Under the pieces are notes generated by a model. The model was not told where the DNA came from, searched no databases, and was given only the letters and a program-made list of their open reading frames with translations. From the NCBI GenBank assembly GCA_936450465.1, contig OW388300.1:48349378-48413377 (forward strand): a stretch of 64,000 nucleotides of DNA, given 5' to 3'. Of the stretch, positions 33,001-43,060 are shown piece after piece. The first letter of the stretch is position 1, and each line of letters opens with the position of its first letter. Source of the DNA: Gibbula magus (taxonomy: Eukaryota; Mollusca; Gastropoda; Trochida; Trochidae). The position numbers and the translations under genes were made by a program.

Positions 33001-33955
33001 AGGGAGAGAGTGGTAGCTGGAGGGGGAGAGTGGTAGCCTGAGGGAGAGAGTGGTAGCTGGAGGGGGAGAGTGGTAGCCTGAGGGAGAGAGTGGTAGCGGG
33101 AGGGGGAGTGGTATCGGGAATGGGAGAGTGGTAGCCTGAGGGAGAGAGTGGTAGCGGGAATGGGAGAGTGGTAGCCTGAGGGAGAGAGTGGTAGCGGGAG
33201 GGGGAGAGTGGTAGCGGGAGGGGGAGAGTGATAGCGGGAGGGGGAGAGTGGTAGCGGGAGGGGGAGAGTGGTAGCCTGAGGGGGAAAGTGGTAGCGGGAA
33301 TGGGAGAGTGGTAGCCTGAGGGAGAGAGTTGTAGCGGGAGGGGGGAGTGGTAGCGGGAGGGGGAGAGTGATAGCGGGAGGGGGAGAGTGGTAGCGGGAGG
33401 GGGAGAGTGGTAGCGGGAGGGGGAGAGTTGTAGCGGGAGGGGGGAGTGGTAGCGGGAGGGGGAGAGTGGTAGCCTGAGGGAGAGAGTGGTAGCGGGAGGG
33501 GGAGAGTGGTAGCGGGAGGGGGAGAGTGATAGCGGGAGGGGGAGAGTGGTAGCGGGAGGGGGAGAGTGGTAGCCTGAGGGGGAAAGTGGTAGCGGGAATG
33601 GGAGAGTGGTAGCCTGAGGGAGAGAGTTGTAGCGGGAGGGGGGAGTGGTAGCGGGAGGGGGAGAGTGGTAGCCTGAGGGAGAGAGTGGTAGCGGGAGGGG
33701 GAGAGTGGTAGCGGGAGGGGGAGAGTGGTAGCCTGAGGGAGAGAGTTGTAGCGGGAGGGGGGAGTGGTAGCGGGAGGGGGAGAGTGGTAGCGGGAGGGGG
33801 AGAGTGATAGCGGGAGGGGGAGAGTGGTAGCGGGAGGGGGAGAGTGGTAGCCTGAGGGGGAAAGTGGTAGCGGGAATGGGAGAGTGGTAGCGGGAGGGGG
33901 AGAGTGGAAGCGGTAGAGGGGGTGGGTGGTAGCGGGAGGGGGGAGCGAACAGTTC
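33001..33955. repeat. G-rich minisatellite, 19-20-bp unit, about 48 copies
   Basis: Unit GTAGCGGGAGGGGGAGAGTG with variants GTAGCCTGAGGGAGAGAGTG, GTAGCGGGAATGGGAGAGTG and a 19-bp GGGGGGAGTG form. The order CCTGAGGGGGAAAGTG then GCGGGAATGGG recurs at about 33275, 33574 and 33851, a 280-300-bp higher-order period. Dense GGG runs could form G-quadruplexes. The paralogous position near 50235-50270 has only about two units. Confidence 0.95.
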
Positions 33956-33971
33956 CCTGCTGAAAAAGTTG

Positions 33972-34045
33972 ATGTGCCCCTGGCCGAATTCGAACCCCGG
34001 ACCCCCTGATTCATTAACAACTGCGCTATCCCTTCTCCGAAATAC
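33972..34045 (-). repeat. tRNA-like sequence on minus strand
   Basis: Minus strand reads GGATAGCGCAGTTGTTAATG (A box) and GTCCGGGGTTCGAATTCGG (B box with a T stem of C-G and G-T pairs). The spacing fits a tRNA, but the anticodon and acceptor stems are not convincing. Likely a SINE head. Confidence 0.6.
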
Positions 34046-34234
34046 GTTTCCTTAAAATGAGCTATTATGATTTATGTTTCCTAAAGATTTCCTATTCAAG
34101 TTGTTACACTGTCTGGTTAAAACAATACTTATCATGATCATTCAATAACCTACATGACACTGCTTACCAACTGTTATGTGAGATAAACTTTCGCAATGAT
34201 CTTACCTACAACTTTCCCTTTCAAATATTGACAC
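34046..34234. other. Spacer in unit 1, no gene
   Basis: AT-rich, no feature. Confidence 0.4.
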
Positions 34235-34440
34235 TTGCCGATCACTCATTTCCAAGCTTTCATTTACTTATCGATATATCTATATACATTGTTAACTAAG
34301 GTCATCAGATATGCAAATAGCGGAAGTTTCTATCAATACAAGAAGGCATTAGCAACAATCCTAAAGAAAATAACATTGATTGCAATTGAGACAATGGGTA
34401 TAGTCGACTCACGTGTTCCATCTATAGCCATATAGCTTTC
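34235..34440 (+). promoter_or_regulatory. Unit head 1: octamer plus TATA-like module
   Basis: CCAAGCTTTCATTTAC, TATCGATATATCTATAT, TTAACTAAGGTCATCAG, ATGCAAAT (34311-34318), AGCGGAAGTTTCTATCAATA and CAAGAAGGCATTA. The same module heads the other units at 42890, 50545 and 62640. The octamer is the classic POU-factor site, and a TATA-like AT element follows about 20 bases later. Promoter function is inference from conserved layout only. Confidence 0.4.
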
Positions 34441-34690
34441 TAAACGAGTAAACAGATAGAGTAGAGTTCGGTTGTAACGAACATACGAATATACGACCGC
34501 GATCTGCATTCCCACAACACAAGAAACTCGACCAATATTTGATGACAAAAGGAGTTTGAAATGACAGTGCTGTAGGGAAATGCACCCAAAATTTCAGTTT
34601 TATGACTTTTGTAGCTTTTAATTAAGTTTGCTGAAGTTAAGGGAAGGACTAATATATGTTAATAGCAATAGTGTGGTTACCATTGACATA

Positions 34691-35207
34691 CACTGTCGGC
34701 CAAAAGAAACGCCTACCAAATATATTATCCGATTTCGTAAAAACTATAATGAGCAGTGTAGTAATATTATAGCATTATGAAGTTGACCTACTTCTGCATA
34801 ATATATTTAAATTTCAGAAGTTGTCATGTCAAAAAGGAATGACAAATGTTGAATAAGACAAATGAATTGTTCAATTTCGATCAGTGCTTGTTCAGAAAAA
34901 CATTTGAAACCGATTTTCACATAACCACGAGCAACAATACAGGCACACATTCGCATTAAAGTGATGATGACGCTACAGATGTACGTTGGTAGGGTGCGCA
35001 AGTGAATCAACCGGAAATAGCAGTTAACATTGGGCGTGATTTTCATGAATGTTATTGACTCGAATCACACTTTTTTCCAAGGTGTCAATGGACTTTCATA
35101 TTAATTGTTTTCAGCATAACTTTGAGACCACAATTGATTATATTTCCGAAATTATTTCATATTTCATTTTAAGGAAGTCAAGTAGGCGTTTGTTTTGGCC
35201 GACAGTG
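34691..35207. mobile_element. 517-bp Tc1/mariner-type MITE
   Basis: Left end CACTGTCGGCCAAAAGAAAC continues GCCTAC; right end is its inverted copy (GTAGGCGTTTG...TTTTGGCCGACAGTG) with one mismatch in about 26. Flanked by TA on each side (34689-34690, 35208-35209). The homologous locus at about 51003-51040 reads CATTGACATATGATATGTGG with a single TA and no insert, a direct empty site. The 79-codon minus frame inside does not resemble a transposase, so the element is non-autonomous. Confidence 0.92.
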
Positions 35208-35209
35208 TA

Positions 35210-35430
35210 TGGTATGTGAGATGACCAACTTTTGTACGACGTTTTGTTACAAACTTTTATCTTGTTACAAACATTGTGACATTATTCGAATTATTCTGCA
35301 ACGGAAATTATGTATTGTCTGAATATACTGGTTTTTAAAAATTCATTTCGTTTTATTTCGTGAGTGCGTATCTATATCTTTCACGGCTGTACCACAAGCT
35401 ATTGAACAAACTGGGAATCAGGGACCGAAA
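35210..35430 (+). repeat. Unit 1 sequence shared with unit 3
   Basis: Aligns with 51020-51255: TTACAAACATTGTGAC, TGCAACGG, GTATTGTCTGAATATACTG against CATTGTCTAATTATACTG, and CTATTGAACAAACTGG. Confidence 0.75.
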
Positions 35431-35706
35431 CAAATAACTTGATGAAATGTAGTTGAAAAATGAGTGTACATAGTTCGGTAAAGCTTTGGGAATAATTTTT
35501 GTCATTCAAAATAATAATATGTGTTCACAATAAAATGGCCGCCATGTAATGTTTGCTTTATACGCAACACCATTATTACCACTACGGATAATTGGTTTTT
35601 GTAATAAGATGTTTTACTCTCTAGAGTAATTAAAAATGACATAAACTATCATTATAAATGGGAATTTAAAAACAATAAAATTTGCCAAAAATTTTCTACT
35701 ACCCCT
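35431..35706. mobile_element. Truncated second copy of the TTAA MITE
   Basis: Matches 6940-7252: GAGTGTACATAGTTCGGTAA, CACAATAAAATGGCCGCCAT, TTTGCTTTATACGCAACACC, GGATAATTGGTTTTTG, ending CTACTACCCCT then TTAA. The left terminus is missing. Unit 3 lacks it at 51255. Confidence 0.85.
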
Positions 35707-35919
35707 TTAACATTAATTCTGTATACATTGTGTATATGTTTTCCACTTCTAAATGTCTCTCAAAGACTTACTAGTAAGGTTGAATATCATTTCACATCAA
35801 TAATCGTCATACTGTTTTAATAAAAAAAAATCGGTGACAATATGTTGTACTCTGCATTAGTATATTCTGCTAATTGATACACTTCAAATATCTTCATGTG
35901 TCTAATGTAAAGCTCATAA
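35707..35919. other. Spacer in unit 1
   Basis: AT-rich; no feature beyond the AT stretch and a run of A at about 35822. Confidence 0.4.
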
Positions 35920-36440
35920 TCCAATGGCATTCATAAGGTGTTGCTATAAAGACCTCTCTGGGGACAACTTCAGAAAGAGCAAACATAACTGATAAGCGAT
36001 CTCTTCCGCTACGCTCCCTGTGGAGCTAGTCCGTGTAGAAACAACCTTGATGATGATGATGAGTTAGATAGATGACAAATGACTTTCAACTGTTGAATTT
36101 TAAAGGGAGGAAATATTTCATTTTTAAAACAAGATTGAAAAAGATTAGTAAAAAAAAATTACTATCAGCAAATAGTAGGGCTTTACACAAATTGTATTAT
36201 GAAATAAAATGTTATTGTAATATGTAATAGCAAGTTTTTAAGCTGGTGACTTTGTATGCATTGCATATTGGTACCATTACCATATTAAAATATTAACAGT
36301 TTCATCATCATATGTTTCCATTGACAGAGATATGTCTTGTGACACTACTAACAATCTACACACTCGTAACTTTGTTTACATATATAATGAACCACAGTTG
36401 GCAATACAACCAGTAAAAAGCCAAATAAAATGTACTCATG
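35920..36440 (+). repeat. Block a and adjoining sequence, unit 1
   Basis: CATTCATAAGGTGTTGCTAT, CAACTTCAGAAAGAGCAAAC, GATAAGCGATCTCTTCC and GATGATGATGATGAGTTAG match 43835 and 51430 and, in reverse, 1-115. The sequence to 36440 (GACTTTCAACTGTTGAAT, TTTCATCATCATATGTT, GAGATATGTCTTGTGACAC) matches 51560-51975. Confidence 0.85.
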
Positions 36441-36924
36441 AATGTTTAATGTTTTGTCCTCAGAAATAACTGTTATGTATTATTGTTATTAATCTTGAAC
36501 GATAAAGGTGCGATTTATATTATACCCAATGCATGGTTGCGTATAATCATGAACTAGTCTTTTAAAGTTTCCAAATATATAGTATGTCCTTAAGATTTTT
36601 ATATCCTTCAAAGCTTATTTTTGCCTCTTGTTGTAACAATTGAAGGCGCTGTAGAACGTTTTCTGCGTGTTATGTTTTCACAAATTTTCCAGTTTTTACA
36701 ATGTATTGTAATGTCAATGGGTAAAACATCTCATTACACGATCCGATAAGGCGTATCCATATAAAACAGTTAGCAGTATTGGCAGGAAATGGTGGGACAT
36801 ATAAAACGACAGTGGTGTGGAACCCGTCTGTGTGAGAGGTAGGTCTGTAGGTCAGAGAGTTCAGACAGCAAGTAGGTTGACCATTCCATCATTCTGCCAT
36901 AGACTACTCTGAATGTTTAGGTAT
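36441..36924. other. Unit 1 spacer with two TATAAAAC words
   Basis: CCATATAAAACAG (about 36756) and ACATATAAAACGAC (about 36794) are good TATA-box matches 38 bp apart. They are followed by a run of GTAGGTC, GTCAGAGAG and GTTCAGACAGC. No open frame starts nearby and unit 3 lacks this stretch. Confidence 0.3.
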
Positions 36925-37130
36925 TGCATGATCGGTCAGATCACTTCAACTACCTTCGAGCGGCCATTTTAAAGTGAACACCTTAAATTGGCCGCTCGAT
37001 GGGATGGCATGGCTTAATCGAACCAAGTACATTCGTTATAGAACTCATTTTATTGATTCATGAGTATTTAGCCATTGGTAACACTTATATTGTTATGAGA
37101 GCACTTTATTTCAGCGCCTTCAACACTGCT
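36925..37130 (+). repeat. Dispersed repeat R1, copy 4
   Basis: GGTCAGATCACTTCAACTAC, CGAGCGGCCATTTTAAAGTG, AATTGGCCGCTCGATGG, GTACATTCGTTATAGAACTC, GAGTATTTAGCCATTGG, then TTTATTTCAGCGCCTTCAAC. The inverted CGAGCGGCCA and TGGCCGCTCG pair is best kept in this copy. Confidence 0.8.
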
Positions 37131-37134
37131 GTTA

Positions 37135-37470
37135 TATTGATAAAGTCTATGTTTATTGCTTCCTATTGGACCACACTTGTCAGGCAAGCACAGTCGATTA
37201 GCCTAATTAGATATACTCATGAATGATTGAACATGTTTTCTTCTCAGAATTGTCTTGATACTGGATAACAATGGTTTGAGTTGATTCTGACCATAAACAG
37301 TTCAGTATGTATCGATCACTATAGATTAAGGTGTGATTGATTGATGCCAAGGTCAAAATATCGACTCTGTAGGGTCATTAACGTGATAATGATTCTCTTT
37401 CCTTTCGATAAATAATACATGAACTTGAATGGACACGTGAAAAAAATGGGAATGCTAAGCTACAGTCGGA
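37135..37470 (+). repeat. Block b/c, unit 1
   Basis: CAGTCGATTAGCCTAATTAG, TACTCATGAATGATT, GATTCTGACCATAAACAGTT, CAGTATGTATCGATCACTAT and TATCGACTCTGTAGGGTCAT match 48165-48545 and 59215-59475, and less well 44885-45070. Confidence 0.85.
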
Positions 37471-38145
37471 GTAGGTCCTATTTCATCATAAAAATATTAT
37501 TTAACATGTTTTCCTCTGGTGCTTTGCAAGTTTAACCATGAATTGTTGCAATTATCGCAAAATGTTACCGTAAGCGAGTTCGATTTCTGGGTCCCATATC
37601 TCCTTAACATGTTCTCCTCTGGTGCTTTTAAACTATAACCAACCATCAGCTATGTTGTTCATTATGAATCAACCCAACTCGCTGAGTCAGTGAAAGACGG
37701 CCTCCACTAGTGGATCCTGTAACGTGGCTTTAAATATTTTGATGCCCAGTATTTGCGGTTGTAAATACTTATATAACGTTTAGTCATTAAGTTTGAGAAA
37801 TTGAATGGACTCAAATAACGTTGCCTGCAATCACAAGCGGTTTCTGATCTGGCGTATGTATTTAACTGCAATCGGTGTAAAAATTAAAAGCTTGCTACTA
37901 ATAAACATCATGTTATTATAAAAACTTTGACATATGGATTTTAAACCATAGTTGACACATGAAAAGACCTTAAACACGCCAGATGTATATGTAAAATTAA
38001 CAATGTCCCAATATTTAAATGTGTTTCTATATGGGTTTATTAGCTTTTTTATTGCACATCTCTTATTTAGTTGAACCGCGATGGACGGGCAGTGTAAAAT
38101 CACACATGTTCAGTACAAAACATGTCAAAATAAGATATGTATGCC
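37471..38145 (+). other. Unit 1 spacer, partly shared with unit 3
   Basis: AGCAAT/CGATGTAAAA...TTAATAGCTTG and CACGCCAGATG...ATATGTAAA are shared with 51990-52110. The 90-codon minus frame at 37831-38103 is not kept there. Confidence 0.4.
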
Positions 38146-38149
38146 AAAG

Positions 38150-39500
38150 AAAGGTTAATTTATAGTTTAAATCGATCTAAACTGTAATTGTTTTCTCCAA
38201 AGCGAATACAATTGTGATGAACCTCATCACAGAACTTCTTCCAAGATGAGATCTAAGTTAAATGAATAAAAAGATTAAACATTTCCTGCATTTAAAGCTA
38301 CTGTTAGAAATGAATATTTTGTCACGAAGCATAGGGATAAGTACTTGCAGCAAAGTCATTTCAGCCACATAGAAGGTAGTCAGTAATCATTCACAGAAGC
38401 CGCAGACACCTGAAATATAATATCAACCCACACGGGGAAGAGCTTAATGTGAACATACGACGCTGCTACATTCAACGAGGTGGTATTTGTTAAGTGTTTG
38501 GTCATTTTAAACGAGATGAACTGGCATGTTTTTCCCATCAAAATTAAATTTCAAAGACATTAACATTCATGAGTTGGTGCTGTTAAAATTCACGACGGTG
38601 TGACTTAAGAAACGGTTTTTGAAATTAATATATCTATGTCTATAAAGACAGAACACAGGTTATAGTTGTGGAGAAGCTATTTTTATAGAAATATATAATA
38701 ATTACTAGTTTTTGTTCAAATTTACATTTTCAAAGTACGCTTTGAAGTTTTCAGATTAAATTCATTGAAAAAGTTAGCAGTTAAGAAACAGTGATCACGA
38801 TTAACACAACATGTGCTTGTAAATCGGAATCACGGCTTTAGAAAAGGTATATGACAGGGTTAATTCAGTATTATGTCAGATACATGGCGATTTTTGTAAG
38901 ATTAGCAATTAAGATAATGAAGTCCCATGTGGAAATCAACAAATGGAAGTAAACAAGTCTTATATCATGCAAATCGTATTGAACAAGAGAACAATTAGAT
39001 TAACAATACAAAGTTTCAAATAAGATACAATATAGATGCAATAGGGTCACAAATATAATAAGTATACCTTTACATATAGCAAATATAGTCACATATTAGT
39101 AGGTGATGCCTGTTGACGTTGTGAAATCAAAGAACAATAAAGGTATAGAATCCAAAGTAATGAATACCAGTCCTTTAAATGAATCGCGTTGTTTATATTA
39201 ACCCTTACTGACTCTCGGAAGTCATATAATCTTCCTTTAGGTTCCACAACATTATTTGTGACGCTCATGAAAAGACTAGAAAGACTTAAGTGCGTGATCA
39301 AACAGGACATCGGAAGAGAAGGGAGCTAACTCATGTACAAACTTGTCCTTTCAGTGTCACAAGTTCGAGTTCAAATCCTGGTGACCCTTAATTAAAATGT
39401 TGTGACCAAAAACAACTTAACTTTAGTTATTTAATATTAATTAAAGAAAATTACATTCTCGTAAATTGTTATGAGATTATATTCTCATAACAATTTACAT
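38150..39500 (+). repeat. Conserved block d, unit 1
   Basis: Best preserved block of the unit, seen at 52140-53530 and 59780-61150, partly at 48790-49150 and inverted at 5160-5350. Core 38392-38600 reads AATATCAACCCACACGGGGA, AACATACGACGCTGCTAC, AACGAGATGAACTGGCATG, CATTCATGAGTTGGTGCTG. Its plus frame NINPHGEELNVNIRRCYIQR ends at TAA; the downstream frame NEMNWHVF is broken by a deletion of about 20 bases relative to the 52- and 60-kb copies. The right end holds a B-box-like GTTCGAGTTCAAATCCTGG at 39365. If this was a gene it is inactive in this copy. Confidence 0.8.
39461..39498. repeat. Perfect 16-bp hairpin created in unit 1
   Basis: GTAAATTGTTATGAGA (39461-39476), loop TTATAT, TCTCATAACAATTTAC (39483-39498). 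The paralogous site near 49125-49145 has CATTCTCATAACAATTTACA only, with no second arm. Confidence 0.9.
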
Positions 39501-40159
39501 AACGTCCTGCTACTACTACTATGGCACAAAAAAAATACCACAAAACAGCTAAAATCTAAACATTGCATTTAAAGTAAAGTAAGCCGATTGAAGAAGAAGA
39601 AGAAGAAGACGTCATTTTCAAATAAATACGTCAGAATTATTAGAGTTTATTTAAATGGACATGTTTAAAGGATCCTTCAAAACGATTGTTTGGAAGATGA
39701 AATTAAATAACGTGGATAACGAGACATATAGGGTCAATCCATCTTAATGTAGCTTTCAGTTTTAATATGGTAATTTACTCTAACGATCACACACTATAAT
39801 GAAGGATATAACCTAACAGTTAAATTTAAAACAATTGTACTAAACAGTGTAGCAACTATATCAAATCACCTCGAAACAACATGAACAGAACATTAGTCTC
39901 CATCAAACGTGTTTGTACATGTTATGCGTATGTATGTTATGCGTAACATTGTTATAATATATATTAAGGAATAAACATGAAATGTAATTTTATTTTTATG
40001 TACATTAGTCTCTCGACAATAACCATGATAAAATGAAAATGTTCTTCTTCGAAGTGATAAACTTATGAAGTTGGGCTCAATAGACTTCTAAAACTGTCAA
40101 AAAGAGTTGGTAAGATATTGCTCCCATGGCTGTATACCCACTACAAAACATTATATTTT
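39501..40159 (+). repeat. Tail block, unit 1, left half
   Basis: Shares with 61265-61920: TTCAAATAAATACGTCAGAA, GGACATGTTTAAAGGATCC, CAGTTTTAATATG, ACACTATAATGAAG, CATGAACAGAACATTAGTCT, CCATCAAACGTGTTTGT, TTCTAAAACTGT and TATACCCACTAC. A (GAA)n run lies at about 39592. Confidence 0.8.
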
Positions 40160-41678
40160 ATAATGAGAAAATAGAGCCATGGGCTCTGTAGCTCATCAGG
40201 ATTTCATTGATTTATTATCTAAGGTTGAATATCTAAGTTATCTCAAGTAATACATTGTTAACAAGCAAAATAATATGGGTTTTAGATCATGACCCCTGTG
40301 ACCCACATTTGGAGTCACAGGGTCACCAATCCTACAATTAAGAATCACCTTTGACCAAAGAATCTCTACACAACATTTCAACTTTCTAGAGCTTTACATA
40401 TAAACTAGAGAAGAAGATGAAAATAGGTTTTTGGGTCATGACCCGTGACCTAGATTGAGGTCACCTGGTCACAAAATCTACAATTTAGAATCCCCATTGG
40501 CCAAGGAGTCTGCACACAACTTTTAAGCTCTCTAGACCTTTTGGAACGGGAGAAGAAGATGAAAATAGGTTTTTAAGGATGTGACCCCTGTGACCCCATT
40601 TTGGGTCATGGGGTCACGAAATCTACAATTTAGAATCCCCATTGGTCAAGGAGTCTGCACACAACTTTTCAGCTCTCTAGACCTGTAGAAACTGGAGAAG
40701 AAGATGAAAATATGTTTTTAAAGATGTGACCCCATTTGGGGTCATAGGGTCATGGGGTCACGAAATGTACAATTTAGAATCCCCATTGGCCAAGGAGTCT
40801 GCACACAACTTTTAAGCTCTCTAGACCTTTTGGAACGGGAGAAGAAGATGAAAATAGGTTTTTAAAGATGTGACCCCATTTGGGGTCATGGGGTCATGGG
40901 GTCACGAAATCTACAATTTAGAATCCCCATTGGCCAAGGAGTCTGCACACAACTTTTCAGCTCTCTAGACCTGTAGAAACTGGAGAAGAAGATGAAAATA
41001 GGTTTTTAAAGATGTGACCCCATTTGGGGTCATGGGGTCATGGGGTCATGGGGTCACGAAATGTACAATTTAGAATCCCCATTGGCCAAGGAGTCTGCAC
41101 ACAACTTTTAAGCTCTCTAGACCTTTTGGAACGGGAGAAGAAGATGAAAATAGGTTTTTAAGGATGTGACCCCTGTGACCCCATTTGGGGTCATGGGGTC
41201 ACGAAATCTACAATTTAGAATCCCCATTAGCGAAGGAGTCTACACACAACTTTTCAGCTCTCTAGACCTTTTGGAACTGGAGAAGAAGATGAAAATAGGT
41301 TTTTAAGGATGTGACCCTGTGACCCCATTTGGGGTCACGGGGTCACACAATCTACAATTTAGAATCCCCATTGGCCAAGGAGTCTGCACACAACTTTTCA
41401 GCTCTCTAGACCTTTTGGAACTGGAGAAGAAGATGAAAATAGGTTTTTAAACATGTGACCCCTGTGACCCCATTTGGGGTCATGGGGTCACGAAATGTAC
41501 AATTTAGAATCCCCATTGGCCAAGGACTCTGCACATAAAATTTCAGCTCTGTTGAGTTATTGGTTCTGGAGAAGAAATCGAAAAAGCGAAAAGTTTAAGG
41601 ACGGATGGACGGACGGACGGACGGATGGATGGACGCCGGACGCCATGCCATCGGGCCTTTCAGGCCTGATGAGCTAAT
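40160..41678 (-). mobile_element. Second HINE/pearl-like element, about 1.5 kb, minus orientation
   Basis: From the right end: TTATTAGCTCATCAGG (subterminal repeat), a (GGAC)n microsatellite with GGACGCCGGACGCC, and about nine tandem copies of a 145-bp unit (CAATTTAGAATCCCCATTGG at 40481, 40626, 40770, 40914, 41066, 41211, 41355, 41500). It then has the inverted subterminal CCTGATGAGC (as GCTCATCAGG at 40191-40200), hairpin AGAGCC-CAT-GGCTCT, and end ATTTTCTCATTAT. The final TTCTCATTAT resembles TTCTCTTGTTAT of the element at 31532. Unit 4 continues from ATACCCACTAC without it. Confidence 0.75.
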
Positions 41679-42110
41679 AAAACACATGAAACGTCAGTTT
41701 CAGTATCACCTGCCCTGCTTCTGCAATATACAGTTCTGGACTTTATAAAGGAAAAGTTCACCAAACAGATTTCTAATAGCCGGAAAATTACTGCAATATT
41801 GTGTACCATCCCTCCTCCCCAAACCTACACATCCATCCTCTAATCCACTTTTGACGCCCAATATATATTTCTCCTTAAATGGTATCGAAGTAAGCAATGC
41901 TTCTAAACTCACGTGCAAAGGAAATGTTGCGAATCAAAATACAAGAACCAAAAAAATCCATGAACGATACATTTTAAAAGATTATCTGTTCATAGTTCTT
42001 AAGACGCACGTTTTAAGAAACCATCGTTTTGCAATCACCTTAACTAGAGGAGATAGGAGAGTCAAAATTGACTTGTTGGTTCTACAGTAATGATGTGTCA
42101 ACAAATTTAA
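41679..42110 (+). repeat. Tail block, unit 1, right half
   Basis: CTGCCCTGCTTCTGCAA, TTTATAAAGGAAAAGTTCAC, CAAACAGATTTCTAAT, TATTGTGTACCATCC match 53625-53720, 61960-62060 and 62995-63101. Downstream, AGTAAGCAA...GTGCAAA matches 63635. Frames of 70-79 codons here differ between copies and are not supported. Confidence 0.75.
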
Positions 42111-42445
42111 GTCAAATGGTTATTTATTATATCTTATCTTAATTACGTTTCTACATTTTATGTATTTTCAATTTAAATGCTAAACATTCTGGATAAAAAC
42201 CATGTTGAGAGAACAAGATCAGCATCCAAAATGTATTTGAACAGACATAGAAAGGAAATTATCATACTCTGATGTATGAAGTCGTGAGTACTTTTCTACA
42301 AATCATATTTCTATCAAATGCATTAAAAATATTTTGCCCATCAGTATACATCGAAAGTGCACAGAGGTATACGATAATGAAGTGACGAAAGAGTTTTCTC
42401 TCCATTAACAGTTCAACGATGATACATCATCCTAACTAATTGCTT
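42111..42445 (+). repeat. Block f, unit 1
   Basis: Shares with 63690-64000: AATTATCATACTCTGATGTA, TTTCTATCAAATGCATT, CATCAGTATACATCGA, GTGCACA, TCAAC(C)GATGATACATC. Confidence 0.85.
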
Positions 42446-42615
42446 TTACCAACGACTTGAGTATTGCTCTTAAAGTAGAGTCTTATCAAAAATGATAATC
42501 TAAATGTGATGAAAGTAATAACAACAAAGCAAATCCTACAGATTTTACTTAAGCCATTTCAATTGTTTGTGATTTTCATTTTTACAAGAGCAATGTAAAC
42601 ACAGAGCAGTATATA
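42446..42615. other. Spacer before unit head 2
   Basis: AT-rich, no feature. Confidence 0.4.
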
Positions 42616-43060
42616 CAGCTTTAGTTGGCAGAACACATAGACATAAAGAGAAATACGTATGGAAAACATACGGTTCACAATACATGTATATGCTCACAGC
42701 ATCGATCACTAAAGGTTTCAAAAGAACTTAATTTTCTTTCTATATCTCAAAAAAATTTAACAATTGCAATGTTGCAATACAAGAAAGGAATGATGAGTGA
42801 TGAGTGTTTTTTCCACCAGGTTTCACCTTTACACATTTACACTTGGCAGGTCAGAGCAGGATACTCACTTCTATGCTTATTGATCTTTATTGAATGATTA
42901 TGATGAATCGGCCTTGCATAATTAAATACGGTCATCAGCGATGTAAATTTGGAAAGTTTCTATCTATATAAGCAGTCATTTGTGAATGCCAAACAGTAAC
43001 TTTAAGTGGTTGTGCTGAATCTTTTGAAATAAACATATAACATATTCCTTGTTTACAGAA
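42616..43060 (+). promoter_or_regulatory. Unit head 2: TATA-containing module
   Basis: TTTAACAATTGCAATGTTGCA, CACTTCTATGCTTATTGATC, GATTATGATGAATCG, GGTCATCAGCGATGTAAAT, GGAAAGTTTCTATC, then TATATAAG (42965-42972), a canonical TATA box, and CAGTCATTTG about 8 bases further. Closest to unit head 4 (62490-62740). The octamer is altered to ATGTAAAT. Promoter function is inferred. Confidence 0.4.

Noticed and set aside
32974..34020. 348-codon Pro/Ser/Thr-rich minus-strand open frame
   Set aside because: It is only the translation of the 19-20-bp minisatellite. The frame persists because the units lack stop words in that frame, and the paralogous locus has no such frame.
34807..35046. 79-codon frame inside the Tc1-like MITE as a transposase remnant
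   Set aside because: No recognisable DDE/D-like or helix-turn-helix pattern, and the element is too short for an autonomous copy.
38392..38480. Block d frame NIRRC...RGGIC as a defensin-like peptide
   Set aside because: Only two Cys are kept before a stop or frameshift, Cys spacing does not fit a complete defensin, and the Cys residues are not shared by the inverted copy.
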